This document shows positions 7,661 to 16,239 of a stretch of 64,000 nucleotides of DNA, one piece after another. Within the stretch, counting starts at the first letter, position 1. Each line of letters starts with the position of its first letter. Location of the stretch: positions 31,228 through 95,227 of the forward strand of contig NZ_RYZH01000026.1 of assembly GCF_003977685.1 (NCBI RefSeq). The letters are read 5' to 3'. Position numbers and translations under genes: made by a program. Below the pieces are notes generated by a model. That model was not told the DNA's origin, did not search any database, and was given only the letters and a program-made list of their open reading frames with translations. This DNA is from Tautonia sociabilis (GTDB lineage: Bacteria; Planctomycetota; Planctomycetia; Isosphaerales; Isosphaeraceae).

Positions 7661-9538
7661 ATGGAGATGACCAGACGCACTGCCCTCGGGACGGTCGGCG
7701 CCGCGGCGGGAGCGGGGCTCTCGGCCGGGGCGAAGGGCCAGGACCTCCCATCGCCCGCTCCTGCTCCGATCCACGCCGAGGTCCCCCCCCAGGCCCCTGG
7801 GGTCCGGGGCCGGCTCTCCGGCGCCAAGGCCGCGGCGATGGCCCTGGCCGCCGAGGGGGTCCCCTGCGTCTTCGGGGTTCCGGGGGCCCAGAACAACGAG
7901 TTCTGGGACGCGATGAAGACGATCGGTCTGCCGTATTTGCTCACCAGCCACGAGTCGGCCGCCCCGGTCATGGCCGACGCCTCGGCCCGAGTCTCCGGCC
8001 GGGTTGGCGCCTTCGCCCTGATTCCGGGGCCGGGCCTGACCAACGCCCTGACCGGCATCGGCGAGGCCCTGCTCGACACCATCCCGATCGTCGGCCTGGT
8101 CACCGACGTCAAGCGAGGCCCCTCCGCCCCCGTCGGCCAGGTCCACGCACTGAGCAACGCCGCGATCCTCCGCACCGTGACCAAGGCCGTCTTCGAGGTC
8201 CACCACCCGGGCCAGATCGCCGCCGCCATCTTCCGAGCCTTCCGCATCGCCAAGGCCGGACCTCCCGGACCCGTCGGGGTGGTCGTCCCGTATGACCTGC
8301 TGTCGATGGTCTGGGACTACGACGAGCCCGTTCCTCCCGAGATCGCCCCCCCCTGGGACGAGGCCGCCTACCGCAAGGCCCTCGACGTGCTGCGAGACCC
8401 CTCCCGCAAGGTCGGCATCTACGCCGGCCTCGGCGCCGCCGAGGCGACCGCCGAGCTGGCCGCCGCCGCCGAGCTGCTCCAGGCCCCCGTCGCCACCACC
8501 GTCAGCGGCAAGGGGGTCATCCCCGACGACCACCCCCTGGCCGTCGGCTGGGGCTACGGCTCCTTCGGCACGAAGGCCGCCGAGCGCGCCTTCAAGAAGG
8601 TCGACACGGTGATCGCCCTCGGCGCCCGATACAGCGAGGTCTCGACGGCCAACTACAACGTCCCGAAGCACGACCACCTGATCCACGTCGACATCGACCC
8701 CGCCGTCCTCGGCAAGAACGTCCCCGCCACGGTCCCCGTCCTGGCCGACGCCCGCCTCTTCCTCGCCCGCCTGCTGGCCGACGGCGACCTCGTCCGACGC
8801 CCCCCCGACCCCCAGCTCCTTCGAGCCGTCCACCAGGACCGAGCGGCCGAGCGCGCCCAGCATCACGAGGTGAAGATCCGAGACGGCGTCGACCCGATGC
8901 GCTTCCTCGCCGTGCTCGGCGAGGCGATCGGCCCCGAGGGGCTGATGTTCGTCGACGTGACCGCCTCGACCCACTGGGCCGCCGAGGCGATCCGACGCCA
9001 GGCCCCCCGCCGCTACGTCACCCCGGCCGACAACCAGAGCATGGGCTGGGCCGTCTCCGCCGCCATCGGCGCCCAGCGCACCCGGCCGGATCTCCCCGTC
9101 GCCTGCGTCACCGGAGACGGCTGCTTCCTCATGTCCGGCCTGGAGGCCTCCACCGCCTCCCGGATGCACCTGCCCGTGAAGCTGTTCGTCCTCGACGACG
9201 GCGCGTATCACTACATGCAGATGCTCCAGGAGCCCCTCTTCGGCCGCACCACCGCCACCGTCCTCCCCCGGCTGGATTACGCCGCGCTGGCCCGAGGCAT
9301 GGGCCTGGCCTCGCTGGCGATCGCGTCCAACGACGACGTCGTCGGCGGCGTCGCCGCCGCGATGGCCCACCCCGGCCCGATCCTCGTCCGAGTCGCCATC
9401 TCCTACAACGGCCGGGAGCTCCGCTGGCTCGAATCCCTCCGCTCCTCCTACCTCGAGAAGCTCGGCACCGGCCAGAAGGCCCGCTTCGCCCTCCGCTTCC
9501 TCTCCCGGGCCGCGAACCCGGCGCTGGAGAACGATTGA
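7661..9538 (+). CDS. Thiamine diphosphate-binding enzyme (acetolactate synthase-like), Tat signal
   Basis: The 625-residue protein has the three-part architecture of ThDP-dependent enzymes such as acetolactate synthase, sulfopyruvate decarboxylase and benzoylformate decarboxylase. The N-terminal pyrimidine-binding domain has catalytic Glu98 in SHESAAPVMADA and GPGLTNALTGIGEALLD. A central domain and a C-terminal diphosphate-binding domain follow. In the latter, the GDG motif (about 485) is followed by LDDGAY where most relatives have NN. The N-terminus METMRRTALG-like (MEMTRRTALG) with an Ala/Gly-rich stretch looks like a Tat signal, unusual for this normally cytosolic family. The ATG at 7661 was chosen for its AGGGAGA Shine-Dalgarno. 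The reaction cannot be deduced. Confidence 0.88.
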   Translation: MEMTRRTALGTVGAAAGAGLSAGAKGQDLPSPAPAPIHAEVPPQAPGVRGRLSGAKAAAMALAAEGVPCVFGVPGAQNNEFWDAMKTIGLPYLLTSHESAAPVMADASARVSGRVGAFALIPGPGLTNALTGIGEALLDTIPIVGLVTDVKRGPSAPVGQVHALSNAAILRTVTKAVFEVHHPGQIAAAIFRAFRIAKAGPPGPVGVVVPYDLLSMVWDYDEPVPPEIAPPWDEAAYRKALDVLRDPSRKVGIYAGLGAAEATAELAAAAELLQAPVATTVSGKGVIPDDHPLAVGWGYGSFGTKAAERAFKKVDTVIALGARYSEVSTANYNVPKHDHLIHVDIDPAVLGKNVPATVPVLADARLFLARLLADGDLVRRPPDPQLLRAVHQDRAAERAQHHEVKIRDGVDPMRFLAVLGEAIGPEGLMFVDVTASTHWAAEAIRRQAPRRYVTPADNQSMGWAVSAAIGAQRTRPDLPVACVTGDGCFLMSGLEASTASRMHLPVKLFVLDDGAYHYMQMLQEPLFGRTTATVLPRLDYAALARGMGLASLAIASNDDVVGGVAAAMAHPGPILVRVAISYNGRELRWLESLRSSYLEKLGTGQKARFALRFLSRAANPALEND

Positions 9539-9667
9539 GCCGGCTCTCCCCGGATCATCCCGGAGTTCCCCGATCGGAGAGCGGAGTCCTCCAATCGAAA
9601 TCGAGGGGGAGGCTGGAGTCGTCTCGCCCCCCGCCTGCCATCCTCCTCGATCTCCCGGAGCTCCTCC

Positions 9668-9684
9668 GGAACGCGGAGCGTTCC
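9668..9684. terminator. Short hairpin between convergent genes
   Basis: GGAACGC-GGA-GCGTTCC forms a 7-bp stem between the converging ThDP-enzyme and SDR genes. There is no T tract. It may be a bidirectional terminator, but the evidence is weak. The rest of 9539-9727 shows nothing. Confidence 0.35.
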
Positions 9685-9727
9685 CCGCCTCGGGGTTGAG
9701 CGGGTTGGGTCCGGCCGCTCCCCAAGA

Positions 9728-10528
9728 TCAGAAGCAGATGTCGACGATCCCCCCCTCGACGCGGTGCGCCGCCCCGCTCGTGGCCGAGGCCCGGGGAGAG
9801 CAGAGGTAGACCGCGTGCGCCGCCACCTCCTCCGGCGAGGCGAAGCGTCGGATCAGGGAGCTGGGCCGCACCATCGGCACGAACTGCTCCTTCAGTCGCT
9901 CCGGGGTCGTGCCGCGCTGCTCGGCCATCCGCTCCACGAAGGTGGCCACCCCCTCGGTCCAGGTCGGCCCGGGAAGCAGGCAGTTGACCGTCACTCCGGT
10001 GCCGGCCAGCGTCTTGGCCAGCCCCCGGGCGACCGCCAGTTGGGCCGTCTTGGTCATGCCGTAGTGCACCATCTCGGCCGGAATGTTGATGCCCGACTCG
10101 CTGGAGATGAACAGGATGCGCCCCCACCCCCGATCGCGCATGCCCCCCATCACCGCCCGGGAGCAGCGGACGCCGGACATGACGTTGACGTCGAAGAACC
10201 GCTGCCAGTCCTCATCCGGGATCTCCTCGAACGGCTTCGGCTCGAAGATGCCGACGTTGTTGACCAGGATGTCGACCGGCCCCTCGGCCTCCGCCCCCCG
10301 GATCAACGCCTCCACCCCCTCCGCCGAGTCCAGCCCGCAGGAAACCCCGACCACCTTCCCCTTCCCCAGGGCCGACAGCTCCCTCGCCGTGGCCTCCACC
10401 GACGCCGGGTTCCGGCCGTTCACCACGACCGTCGCCCCCTCCTCCGCCAGCCCCCTGGCGATCGCCCGGCCAATCCCGGCCGTCGACCCCGTGACCACCG
10501 CGACCTTCCCGACCAGTTGCAGATCCAT
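9728..10528 (-). CDS. SDR-family NAD(P)-dependent oxidoreductase
   Basis: A classical short-chain dehydrogenase of 266 residues. The Rossmann motif TGSTAGIGRAIA is at about 14-25, NNVG at about 88-91, the catalytic Ser in ISSESG and the YxxxK pair in YGMTK. PGPTWTEGV follows, as expected for the substrate loop. NGRNP after the second strand favours NADP(H). It is the first gene transcribed leftward after the sialidase-like gene (55 bp gap), so the two may be co-transcribed. Substrate unknown; FabG-like annotation would be over-specific. Confidence 0.92.
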   Translation of the reverse strand: MDLQLVGKVAVVTGSTAGIGRAIARGLAEEGATVVVNGRNPASVEATARELSALGKGKVVGVSCGLDSAEGVEALIRGAEAEGPVDILVNNVGIFEPKPFEEIPDEDWQRFFDVNVMSGVRCSRAVMGGMRDRGWGRILFISSESGINIPAEMVHYGMTKTAQLAVARGLAKTLAGTGVTVNCLLPGPTWTEGVATFVERMAEQRGTTPERLKEQFVPMVRPSSLIRRFASPEEVAAHAVYLCSPRASATSGAAHRVEGGIVDICF

Positions 10529-10583
10529 GGCGATACGCCCCGATTGTCCGATCGATTCGATCTCGAGGAATCCCGCCCCCGGC

Positions 10584-11624
10584 TCAGAGCCGATCCGGGG
10601 CGATGACCACGTGCTTGATCCGCTTGCGCTTCCATGTGTACGTCACGTGGACCGAGCCGTCCCCGGCCTGGATCACCGCCGGGTAGGAGTACTCTCCCGG
10701 CTCGTCCTCCAGCGTGAGCACCATCTCCCACGTCTCGCCGCCGTCGGCCGAGATCGCCACGTTCAGCGGCGATCGGCCCCGCTCGGTCGCGTTGAAGACA
10801 AGCAACTGGCGCCCGTCGGCCAGAGAGACGGCGTCGGTCCCCGAATTCGGGTTCGGCAGGTCGGTCAGCGTCATGGCGCCCCAGGATTCGCCCCCGTCCC
10901 CCGACGACGCCCGCCAGATCCTCCCCTGCCGGCTGCGCCCCAGGGCCAGCAGCGAGCCGTCGGCCCGAGACAGGATGCTCGGCTGGATGGCTCCGATCGC
11001 CTCGCCGTCATTGATCGGCGCGGTGCGGATCCAGGTCCGGCCCAGGTCGGCCGTCCGCTCGAAGTGCACGCGCCAGCCCTGGTCCTCGGTGCTGGAGCCG
11101 CAGAGGATCGACCCGTCGGGCAGCGCGATCGGCTTGTTCTTGATCGGCCCGAGAATCCCCTCCGGCAGCCTCCTCGGCTCCGACCACGACTGGCCGCCGT
11201 CGTCGCTGGTCGTCAGCATCCCCCACCAGTCCCTCGGGCTCGGCCCCACCTTGTAAAACAGCAGCAGCGGGCCGTCCTCCGGCTGGAACAGCACCGGGTT
11301 CCAGCACGGGTGCCGGTGGACCTCGCCGTCCGGTGTCTCGTACTGCTCGCCGTCGGCCACCTCCACCGGCGCCGACCACTCCCCTCCGGGAGCCTTCCGA
11401 GCCACCCAGATCCCCACGTCCGGGTGCTTCTCGTGCGTTCCCCCGAACCAGGAGGCCACGAGCGTCCCCCCCTTTGCCTCGGCGATCGTCGCGGCGTGGC
11501 ACTGCGGGGTCGGCTCCTGGTCGAAGACGAACTCCTCGACCAGCACGGGGGACTGTGCCCCCGGCCCGGCCATCGGCCCCATGGCGAGCATCGAGACCAG
11601 CAGCATCGACATCGGGATCGTCAT
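10584..11624 (-). CDS. Exported sialidase-like (BNR repeat) protein
   Basis: The 346-residue protein has an N-terminal signal peptide (MTIPMSMLLVSMLAMGPMAG) and a six-bladed beta-propeller-type sequence. Several Asp-box motifs S/TxDxGxxW are visible: TSDDGGQSW, TADLGRTW, SGDGGESW and SADGGETW. CHAATIAEAKGGTLVASWFGG near the start is characteristic of the exo-alpha-sialidase-like family common in planctomycetes and Bacteroidetes. It is probably a periplasmic or secreted glycan-processing protein. Catalytic sialidase residues (Arg triad, Tyr) were not verified, so true sialidase activity is uncertain. Confidence 0.85.
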   Translation of the reverse strand: MTIPMSMLLVSMLAMGPMAGPGAQSPVLVEEFVFDQEPTPQCHAATIAEAKGGTLVASWFGGTHEKHPDVGIWVARKAPGGEWSAPVEVADGEQYETPDGEVHRHPCWNPVLFQPEDGPLLLFYKVGPSPRDWWGMLTTSDDGGQSWSEPRRLPEGILGPIKNKPIALPDGSILCGSSTEDQGWRVHFERTADLGRTWIRTAPINDGEAIGAIQPSILSRADGSLLALGRSRQGRIWRASSGDGGESWGAMTLTDLPNPNSGTDAVSLADGRQLLVFNATERGRSPLNVAISADGGETWEMVLTLEDEPGEYSYPAVIQAGDGSVHVTYTWKRKRIKHVVIAPDRL

Positions 11625-12032
11625 GGCGATCGTGCTCCCCGCCCGGGATGGGATCCGAACCGGCCCCTAAGATGCGGCCTCCGCCGCCGAGATTCCAGGG
11701 GGGACGCCCTCGATCGCGCCGGATCCCACCCGGATGGAGGCCCCACCGATGCCGACACCCGCCAAAGACGATCTGCTCGACCGCCTCGAGGCCCAGGAAC
11801 GCGCCCACCGCTCGCCCCTCCCCGGCGCGGATCGATGGCTTCGTCCGGGTGCCTCCGCCGGCTCGTCGGACCTCGCCCCGGATCGCCGGCGTTCCCAGGC
11901 CCCTCGTCGTCCTCGAACCGGCCTTCCCCGAAACCGTCGGGCCGCCCCGCTCCCTCCCTTCCGAGGCCTCGATCGGGCATAATCGACCGGCGCCCCTCCC
12001 GATCCGACCCGGACGATTGGAGCCGCCCTCCC
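11625..12032. other. Divergent intergenic region
   Basis: A 408-bp gap between the sialidase-like gene (leftward) and the beta-lactamase/VanX gene (rightward). GCATAAT at about 11978-11984 could be a -10 for the latter. A short open frame at 11734-11982 has a plausible helical start but then turns Arg/Pro-rich, and is not called as a gene. Confidence 0.4.
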
Positions 12033-14432
12033 ATGCCGCCTCGCCTCCTCCCCGCGCTGCTGCTGCGGCCGCTGCTGCTCCTGCCGACCCTGGCCTGCCC
12101 GGCGATCGCCCAGGAGGAGATCGGGCCCCAGGCCCCGATGACCCCCGAGGCCGCCTCGGCCCTGGAGGCCTTCATCGCCCGAGAGGTCGATCGGAAGGAG
12201 ATCCCCGCCCTGTCGATCGCCCTGGTGGCCGGCGACCGGATCGTCTGGGCCCGAGGCTTCGGCTCGGCCGACCCCGAGTCCGGCACCCCCGCCACCGCCG
12301 AGACGGTCTACCGCGTCGGCTCCGTCTCCAAGCTGTTCACCGACATCGCCGCCATGCAACTGGTCGAGCAAGGCCAACTCGACCTCGACGCCCCCATCGC
12401 CGACGCCATCCCCGGGCTCGCCATCCCCGGCCCGTTCGACGAGCCGATCACCCTCCGCCACCTCATGTCCCACCGCGCCGGCATCGTCCGGGAGCCCCCC
12501 GTCGGCCACTACTTCGACCCCAGCGGCCCGACCCTGGCCGACACCGTCCTGAGCCTCAACAACACGACCCGCCTGCTCCCCCCCGGCGCGAAGACGAAGT
12601 ACTCCAACGCGGGCCTCGGCGCCGTCGGCCTGGCCGTCGAGCTCGCCTCGGGCCGGCCCTTCGCCGAGGTCGTCCGCTCCGGCATCCTCCGGCCCCTCGG
12701 CATGGATTCCAGCGACTTCGAGCCGTCCCCCGAACTCGAAGGGAAGCTCCCGCAAGCGATCATGTGGAGCTACGACGGCCGCACCTTCCCCGCCCCCCGC
12801 TTCCCCCTGGGCTACGCTCCGGCCGGCAGCCTCGTCGCCTCGATGCCCGACCTCGGCCGCTTCCTCATCGCCCTGTTCCACGACGGCCAGGGGCCCAACG
12901 GCCCGATCCTCCAGCCCGAGACGCTCGATCGGATGCTCGAGCCCCAGTTCGACGACGACGGCCGCTTCGGCCTCGGCTTCGCCGTGGGATCGTGGCAGGG
13001 CCGCCGCCGCTTCGGCCACGGCGGCGCCGTCTACGGCTTCGCCACCGAGCTGGCCGCCCTTCCCGACGAGCAGCTCGGCGTCGCCGTCTCCGCCTCTCGG
13101 GACTGCGCCGACGTCGACCGCATCGCCGAGCTGGCCCTCGAGACCCTCCTCGCCCTCCAGGAGGGGGAGCCCCTCCCCCGGTTCCCCCGCTCCGAGCCGC
13201 TGCCCGACGGCCTGGCCCGAGCCCTCCGCGGCCGGTTCGCCGACGAGGACGACCCCGGCCGCGTCGTCGAGCTGCTCGACATCGACGGCCTCCTGCTCCT
13301 CGTGCCCCCCCAGGGCGGCTTTCTCACCGAGCTGCGCTGCCCGGCCGACGGCCCCGACAACGCCCTCGTCGTCGACGGCCCCCTCGTCTCCCACGGCCCG
13401 ACGATCACGTTCTCCGACGACCGAAACGCCCTCACCCTCGGCGGCGACACCTTCCGCCGCCTCCCCGACGATCAGCCCCCCCCGCCGGCCCCCGACGAGT
13501 GGCTCGGCCTGATCGGAGCGTACGGGTGGGATCACAACGTCCTGGAAATCCTCGAGCGAGAAGGCCGGCTCTACGCCCTCATCGAGTGGTTCTTCCTCGA
13601 CCCGCTCGAACCCGTCACGGGACAGACCGACACCTTCGCCTTCCCGAACTCCAGCCTCTACCACGACGAGACGATCGCCTTCGAGCGCTCCCCCTCCGGC
13701 CGGGCCTCCCGAGCCCTTCTCGCCGGCAGCGTCGTCTTCGAGCGCCGCCCCATCGCCGGCGAGGACGGCTCCACCTTCCGAGTCGTCCCCCTCCGGCCCG
13801 TCTCCGAGCTGCTCCCGGGCGCCCTGGCCGCCGCTCCCCCGACGGAGCCGGGGCCCTTCCGGGAACCCGAGCTGGTCGACCTCACCGCCCTGGACCCGAC
13901 CATCCGCCTCGACATCCGCTACGCGACCGACACCAATTTCCTCGGCACCCCCTTCTACTCCTCCCCCCGGGCCCTGATGCAGCGCCCCGCCGCCGAGGCC
14001 CTCGTCCGGGCCCACCAGGAGCTCGAACCGGATGGCCTCGGCCTGCTGATCCACGACGCCTACCGCCCTTGGTACGTCACCAAGATGTTCTACGACGCCA
14101 CCCCCCCCGAGTCCCGGGGCTTCGTCGCCCACCCGGCCCTCGGCTCGAAGCACAACCGGGGATGCGCCGTCGACCTGACCCTCTGCGACCGAGCCACCGG
14201 AGCGCCCGTCCCAATGGTCGCCGGCTACGACGAGTTCTCCGACCGAGCCGGCGCCTTTTACCTGGGCGGCACCTCCCGGCGGCGCTGGTATCGCTCCCGG
14301 CTCCGCCAGGCCATGGAGGACCAGGGGTTCACCGTCATCGACAACGAATGGTGGCACTTCGATTACAAGGACTGGCCCTCATACCCGATCGGCAACCTGC
14401 CCTTCGAGGCCATCAACGCCGAGGCCCCCTGA
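12033..14432 (+). CDS. Serine beta-lactamase-like domain fused to VanX-type D-Ala-D-Ala dipeptidase
   Basis: A 799-residue exported protein with a signal peptide at about 1-26. The N-terminal half is a class C beta-lactamase/esterase-like serine hydrolase, with S97-V-S-K100 (SxxK), Y190-S-N192 and H329-G-G331. The C-terminal part (about 640-799) is an M15D peptidase like VanX. It has S705-K-H-N-R-G-x-A-V-D714 and E772-W-W-H775, with YRPW for the substrate Arg. Zinc ligands are H707, D714 and H775 and the catalytic base is E772. Ligand spacing (7 and 61) equals that of enterococcal VanX. The fusion suggests periplasmic handling of D-amino-acid dipeptides or muropeptides; resistance is not implied. 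queA starts 7 bp downstream. Confidence 0.92.
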   Translation: MPPRLLPALLLRPLLLLPTLACPAIAQEEIGPQAPMTPEAASALEAFIAREVDRKEIPALSIALVAGDRIVWARGFGSADPESGTPATAETVYRVGSVSKLFTDIAAMQLVEQGQLDLDAPIADAIPGLAIPGPFDEPITLRHLMSHRAGIVREPPVGHYFDPSGPTLADTVLSLNNTTRLLPPGAKTKYSNAGLGAVGLAVELASGRPFAEVVRSGILRPLGMDSSDFEPSPELEGKLPQAIMWSYDGRTFPAPRFPLGYAPAGSLVASMPDLGRFLIALFHDGQGPNGPILQPETLDRMLEPQFDDDGRFGLGFAVGSWQGRRRFGHGGAVYGFATELAALPDEQLGVAVSASRDCADVDRIAELALETLLALQEGEPLPRFPRSEPLPDGLARALRGRFADEDDPGRVVELLDIDGLLLLVPPQGGFLTELRCPADGPDNALVVDGPLVSHGPTITFSDDRNALTLGGDTFRRLPDDQPPPPAPDEWLGLIGAYGWDHNVLEILEREGRLYALIEWFFLDPLEPVTGQTDTFAFPNSSLYHDETIAFERSPSGRASRALLAGSVVFERRPIAGEDGSTFRVVPLRPVSELLPGALAAAPPTEPGPFREPELVDLTALDPTIRLDIRYATDTNFLGTPFYSSPRALMQRPAAEALVRAHQELEPDGLGLLIHDAYRPWYVTKMFYDATPPESRGFVAHPALGSKHNRGCAVDLTLCDRATGAPVPMVAGYDEFSDRAGAFYLGGTSRRRWYRSRLRQAMEDQGFTVIDNEWWHFDYKDWPSYPIGNLPFEAINAEAP

Positions 14433-14439
14433 CCATTCC

Positions 14440-15549
14440 ATGCGCACCGACGACTTCGACTTCCACCTGCCCGACGAGCTCATCGCCCAGCACCCCGCCG
14501 ACCGCCGCGACCGCTCCCGACTGATGGTCGTCCGCCGAGACGCCGGGGAGATCGAGCACCGCTGCTTCGCCGACCTGCCGGACTTGCTCCGATCCGGCGA
14601 CGTGCTCGTCCGCAACGACTCGAAGGTCGTCCCCGCCCGGCTCCTCGGCCGCCGATCGGCGACCGGAGGCCGCTGGGAAGGGCTCTTCCTCTCGGAACTC
14701 CCCGACGGCTCCTGGGAGCTGATGGCCCAGACCCGGGGCCGCCCCCAGGCCGGCGAGATCATCCTCATCGCCGGCAACGGCAACAGCGACAGCGGCGGTG
14801 ACGGTGGCGGTGACGGTGGCGGTGGCGGTGGCGACAGCGGCGGCGGCGGCCTGCGCCTGGAACTGCTCGACCGCCTCGACTCCGGCCACTGGCGAGCCCG
14901 GCCGCTCGACCCGAGGCCCGCCTTCGAGCTGCTCGACGCCTTCGGCCGCGTCCCCCTGCCGCCCTACATCCGACGAGTCGGCGACGCCGACGACCCGGAG
15001 GACCGCGAGCGCTACCAGACCATCTACGCCTCCCGTCCCGGCTCCGTCGCCGCCCCCACCGCCGGCCTGCACTTCACGGCCGAGGTCTTCGACCGCCTCG
15101 CCGCCCTCGGCGTCGCCACGCTCGACGTCACCCTGCACGTCGGCCCCGGCACCTTCCGGCCGATCAAGGCCGAGCGGGTGGAGGACCACCGCATGCACGC
15201 CGAGTGGGCCGCCATCTCCCCCGCCGTCGCCGACCGCCTCAACGCCGCCCGATCCTCCGGCGGCCGAGTGGTCGCCGTCGGCACCACCGCCACCCGGGTC
15301 CTGGAAACCGGCGTCACCCCCTCCGGCACCTTCCTCCCCTTCACCGGCCAGACCGACATCTACCTCCGCCCCGGCGTCCCCGTCCTCGGCACCGATGCCC
15401 TCGTCACCAACTTCCACCTGCCCCGCAGCAGCCTGCTCGTCCTCGTCTCCGCCCTCGCCGGCATCGACCTGATCCGAGCCGCCTACGCCGAGGCCGTCTC
15501 CCACCGCTACCGCTTCTACAGCTTCGGCGACGCCATGCTCATCCTCTGA
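14440..15549 (+). CDS. queA: S-adenosylmethionine:tRNA ribosyltransferase-isomerase QueA
   Basis: QueA transfers the ribosyl group of SAM to preQ1 at position 34 of tRNAs, making epoxyqueuosine in queuosine biosynthesis. The 369-residue protein shows family blocks throughout: FDFHLPDELIAQHPADRRD, RLMVVRR, VLVRNDSKVVPARL, PLPPYIRR, SVAAPTAGLHFT, LHVGPGTFRPIK and NFHLPRSSLLVLVSA. An extra glycine/aspartate-rich segment at about residues 111-137 interrupts the loop before LRLELLDRL. The rest has normal length. It is probably co-transcribed with the preceding fusion gene. Confidence 0.96.
   Translation: MRTDDFDFHLPDELIAQHPADRRDRSRLMVVRRDAGEIEHRCFADLPDLLRSGDVLVRNDSKVVPARLLGRRSATGGRWEGLFLSELPDGSWELMAQTRGRPQAGEIILIAGNGNSDSGGDGGGDGGGGGGDSGGGGLRLELLDRLDSGHWRARPLDPRPAFELLDAFGRVPLPPYIRRVGDADDPEDRERYQTIYASRPGSVAAPTAGLHFTAEVFDRLAALGVATLDVTLHVGPGTFRPIKAERVEDHRMHAEWAAISPAVADRLNAARSSGGRVVAVGTTATRVLETGVTPSGTFLPFTGQTDIYLRPGVPVLGTDALVTNFHLPRSSLLVLVSALAGIDLIRAAYAEAVSHRYRFYSFGDAMLIL
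14773..14853 (+). repeat. In-frame GGT/GGC/GAC repeat expansion inside queA
   Basis: Imperfect hexamer/trinucleotide repeats (GGTGAC, GGTGGC, GACAGC) encode about 27 residues of Gly, Asp, Ser and Asn (AGNGNSDSGGDGG...). They lie between two conserved QueA blocks. The array keeps frame and looks like a slippage-derived, solvent-exposed loop. Confidence 0.85.
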
Positions 15550-15624
15550 CTCTGACGTGTCATCCTGGTGTCGTTCGGGGTCGATCCAAGCCGCTTCGGC
15601 GACGCCATGCTCATCCTCTGACTC
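15521..15624. repeat. 32-bp duplication of the queA 3' end
   Basis: The last codons of queA plus stop (15521-15552) recur as an identical 32-bp copy at 15593-15624, 72 bp downstream. The second copy is not part of a gene. Confidence 0.9.
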
Positions 15625-15646
15625 CGACCCCGGCTCCCACGCCCGC

Positions 15647-15752
15647 CCTCCCCAAGGACGGACCAGCCCCGCCCCCTTTCCGCTCGGAGACGCCAAACTC
15701 CTCCCCTGAAACCGGGCCTCCCCTCCCCAAGGACGGACCGGCCCCGCCCCCT
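15647..15752. repeat. 31-bp direct repeat pair
   Basis: 15647-15677 and 15722-15752 share 30 of 31 bases (core CTCCCCAAGGACGGACC), 75 bp apart. They lie just downstream of the queA tail duplication, which has similar spacing. Confidence 0.8.
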
Positions 15753-16089
15753 CCCGGCGATGATCTCAGACAGCACCGAGCAACGGCCTCCCCTCGCCCT
15801 CGGGCCCCGGTCCCGGTCCCGGTCCCGCCCTCGGCGTCGCGTTCCCGATGCGGCCAGCCATGAACACAACCACGAACCCGCGTTCGCATCCTCGGCCCCG
15901 GAGACACCTCTCCGTCCGCTGGCGGGTCCGATCCCTCCGCCGAGTCCCCCGTTCGCTCTCCCCGCTCGGGAGCCTCGGGAACGCTCTCGGCGCCGAATCG
16001 ACGGAGCGGCATGGTCGCCGTCCTTGGCCTTGCGCGGGTGGACCGCGTCGACCGTCCTGGTCGTCCGACCGAGGCGTTCGCCTCGGCCT

Positions 16090-16226
16090 CATTCCGTGTC
16101 CTCCGCTCTCTTGCACCCAATCATCATTCCATGCTTTCTGCTCTCCTGCGTCCAATCATTATTCCATGCTCTCTGCTCTCCTGCGCCCGAGCATTGTTCC
16201 ATGCCCTCTGCTCTCTTGCGCCCGAG
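16090..16226. repeat. 35-bp tandem repeat, three full units plus degenerate flanks
   Basis: Units 16122-16156, 16157-16191 and 16192-16226 follow the consensus CATTNTTCCATGCTCTCTGC... with a CTCTYYTGCGYCCRAK end. A degenerate unit (16090-16121) precedes them and a further diverged one follows (about 16240-16272). There are no spacers, so this is not CRISPR. The 35-bp period is not a multiple of 3. Confidence 0.85.
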
Positions 16227-16239
16227 CAACCCTCCGAAA

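Noticed and set aside
11734..11982. Short plus-strand open frame
   Set aside because: Starts plausibly but becomes Arg/Pro-rich, with no family and weak start context.
10083..12032. Long plus-strand frame running into the beta-lactamase/VanX gene
   Set aside because: Covers the antisense of the SDR and sialidase-like genes; the real start is the signal peptide at 12033.
12033..14432. Vancomycin-resistance operon
   Set aside because: Only a VanX-like domain is present; no vanH, vanA or vanRS genes, so a resistance claim is unsupported.
16090..16226. CRISPR array
   Set aside because: 35-bp units directly abut; no variable spacers.
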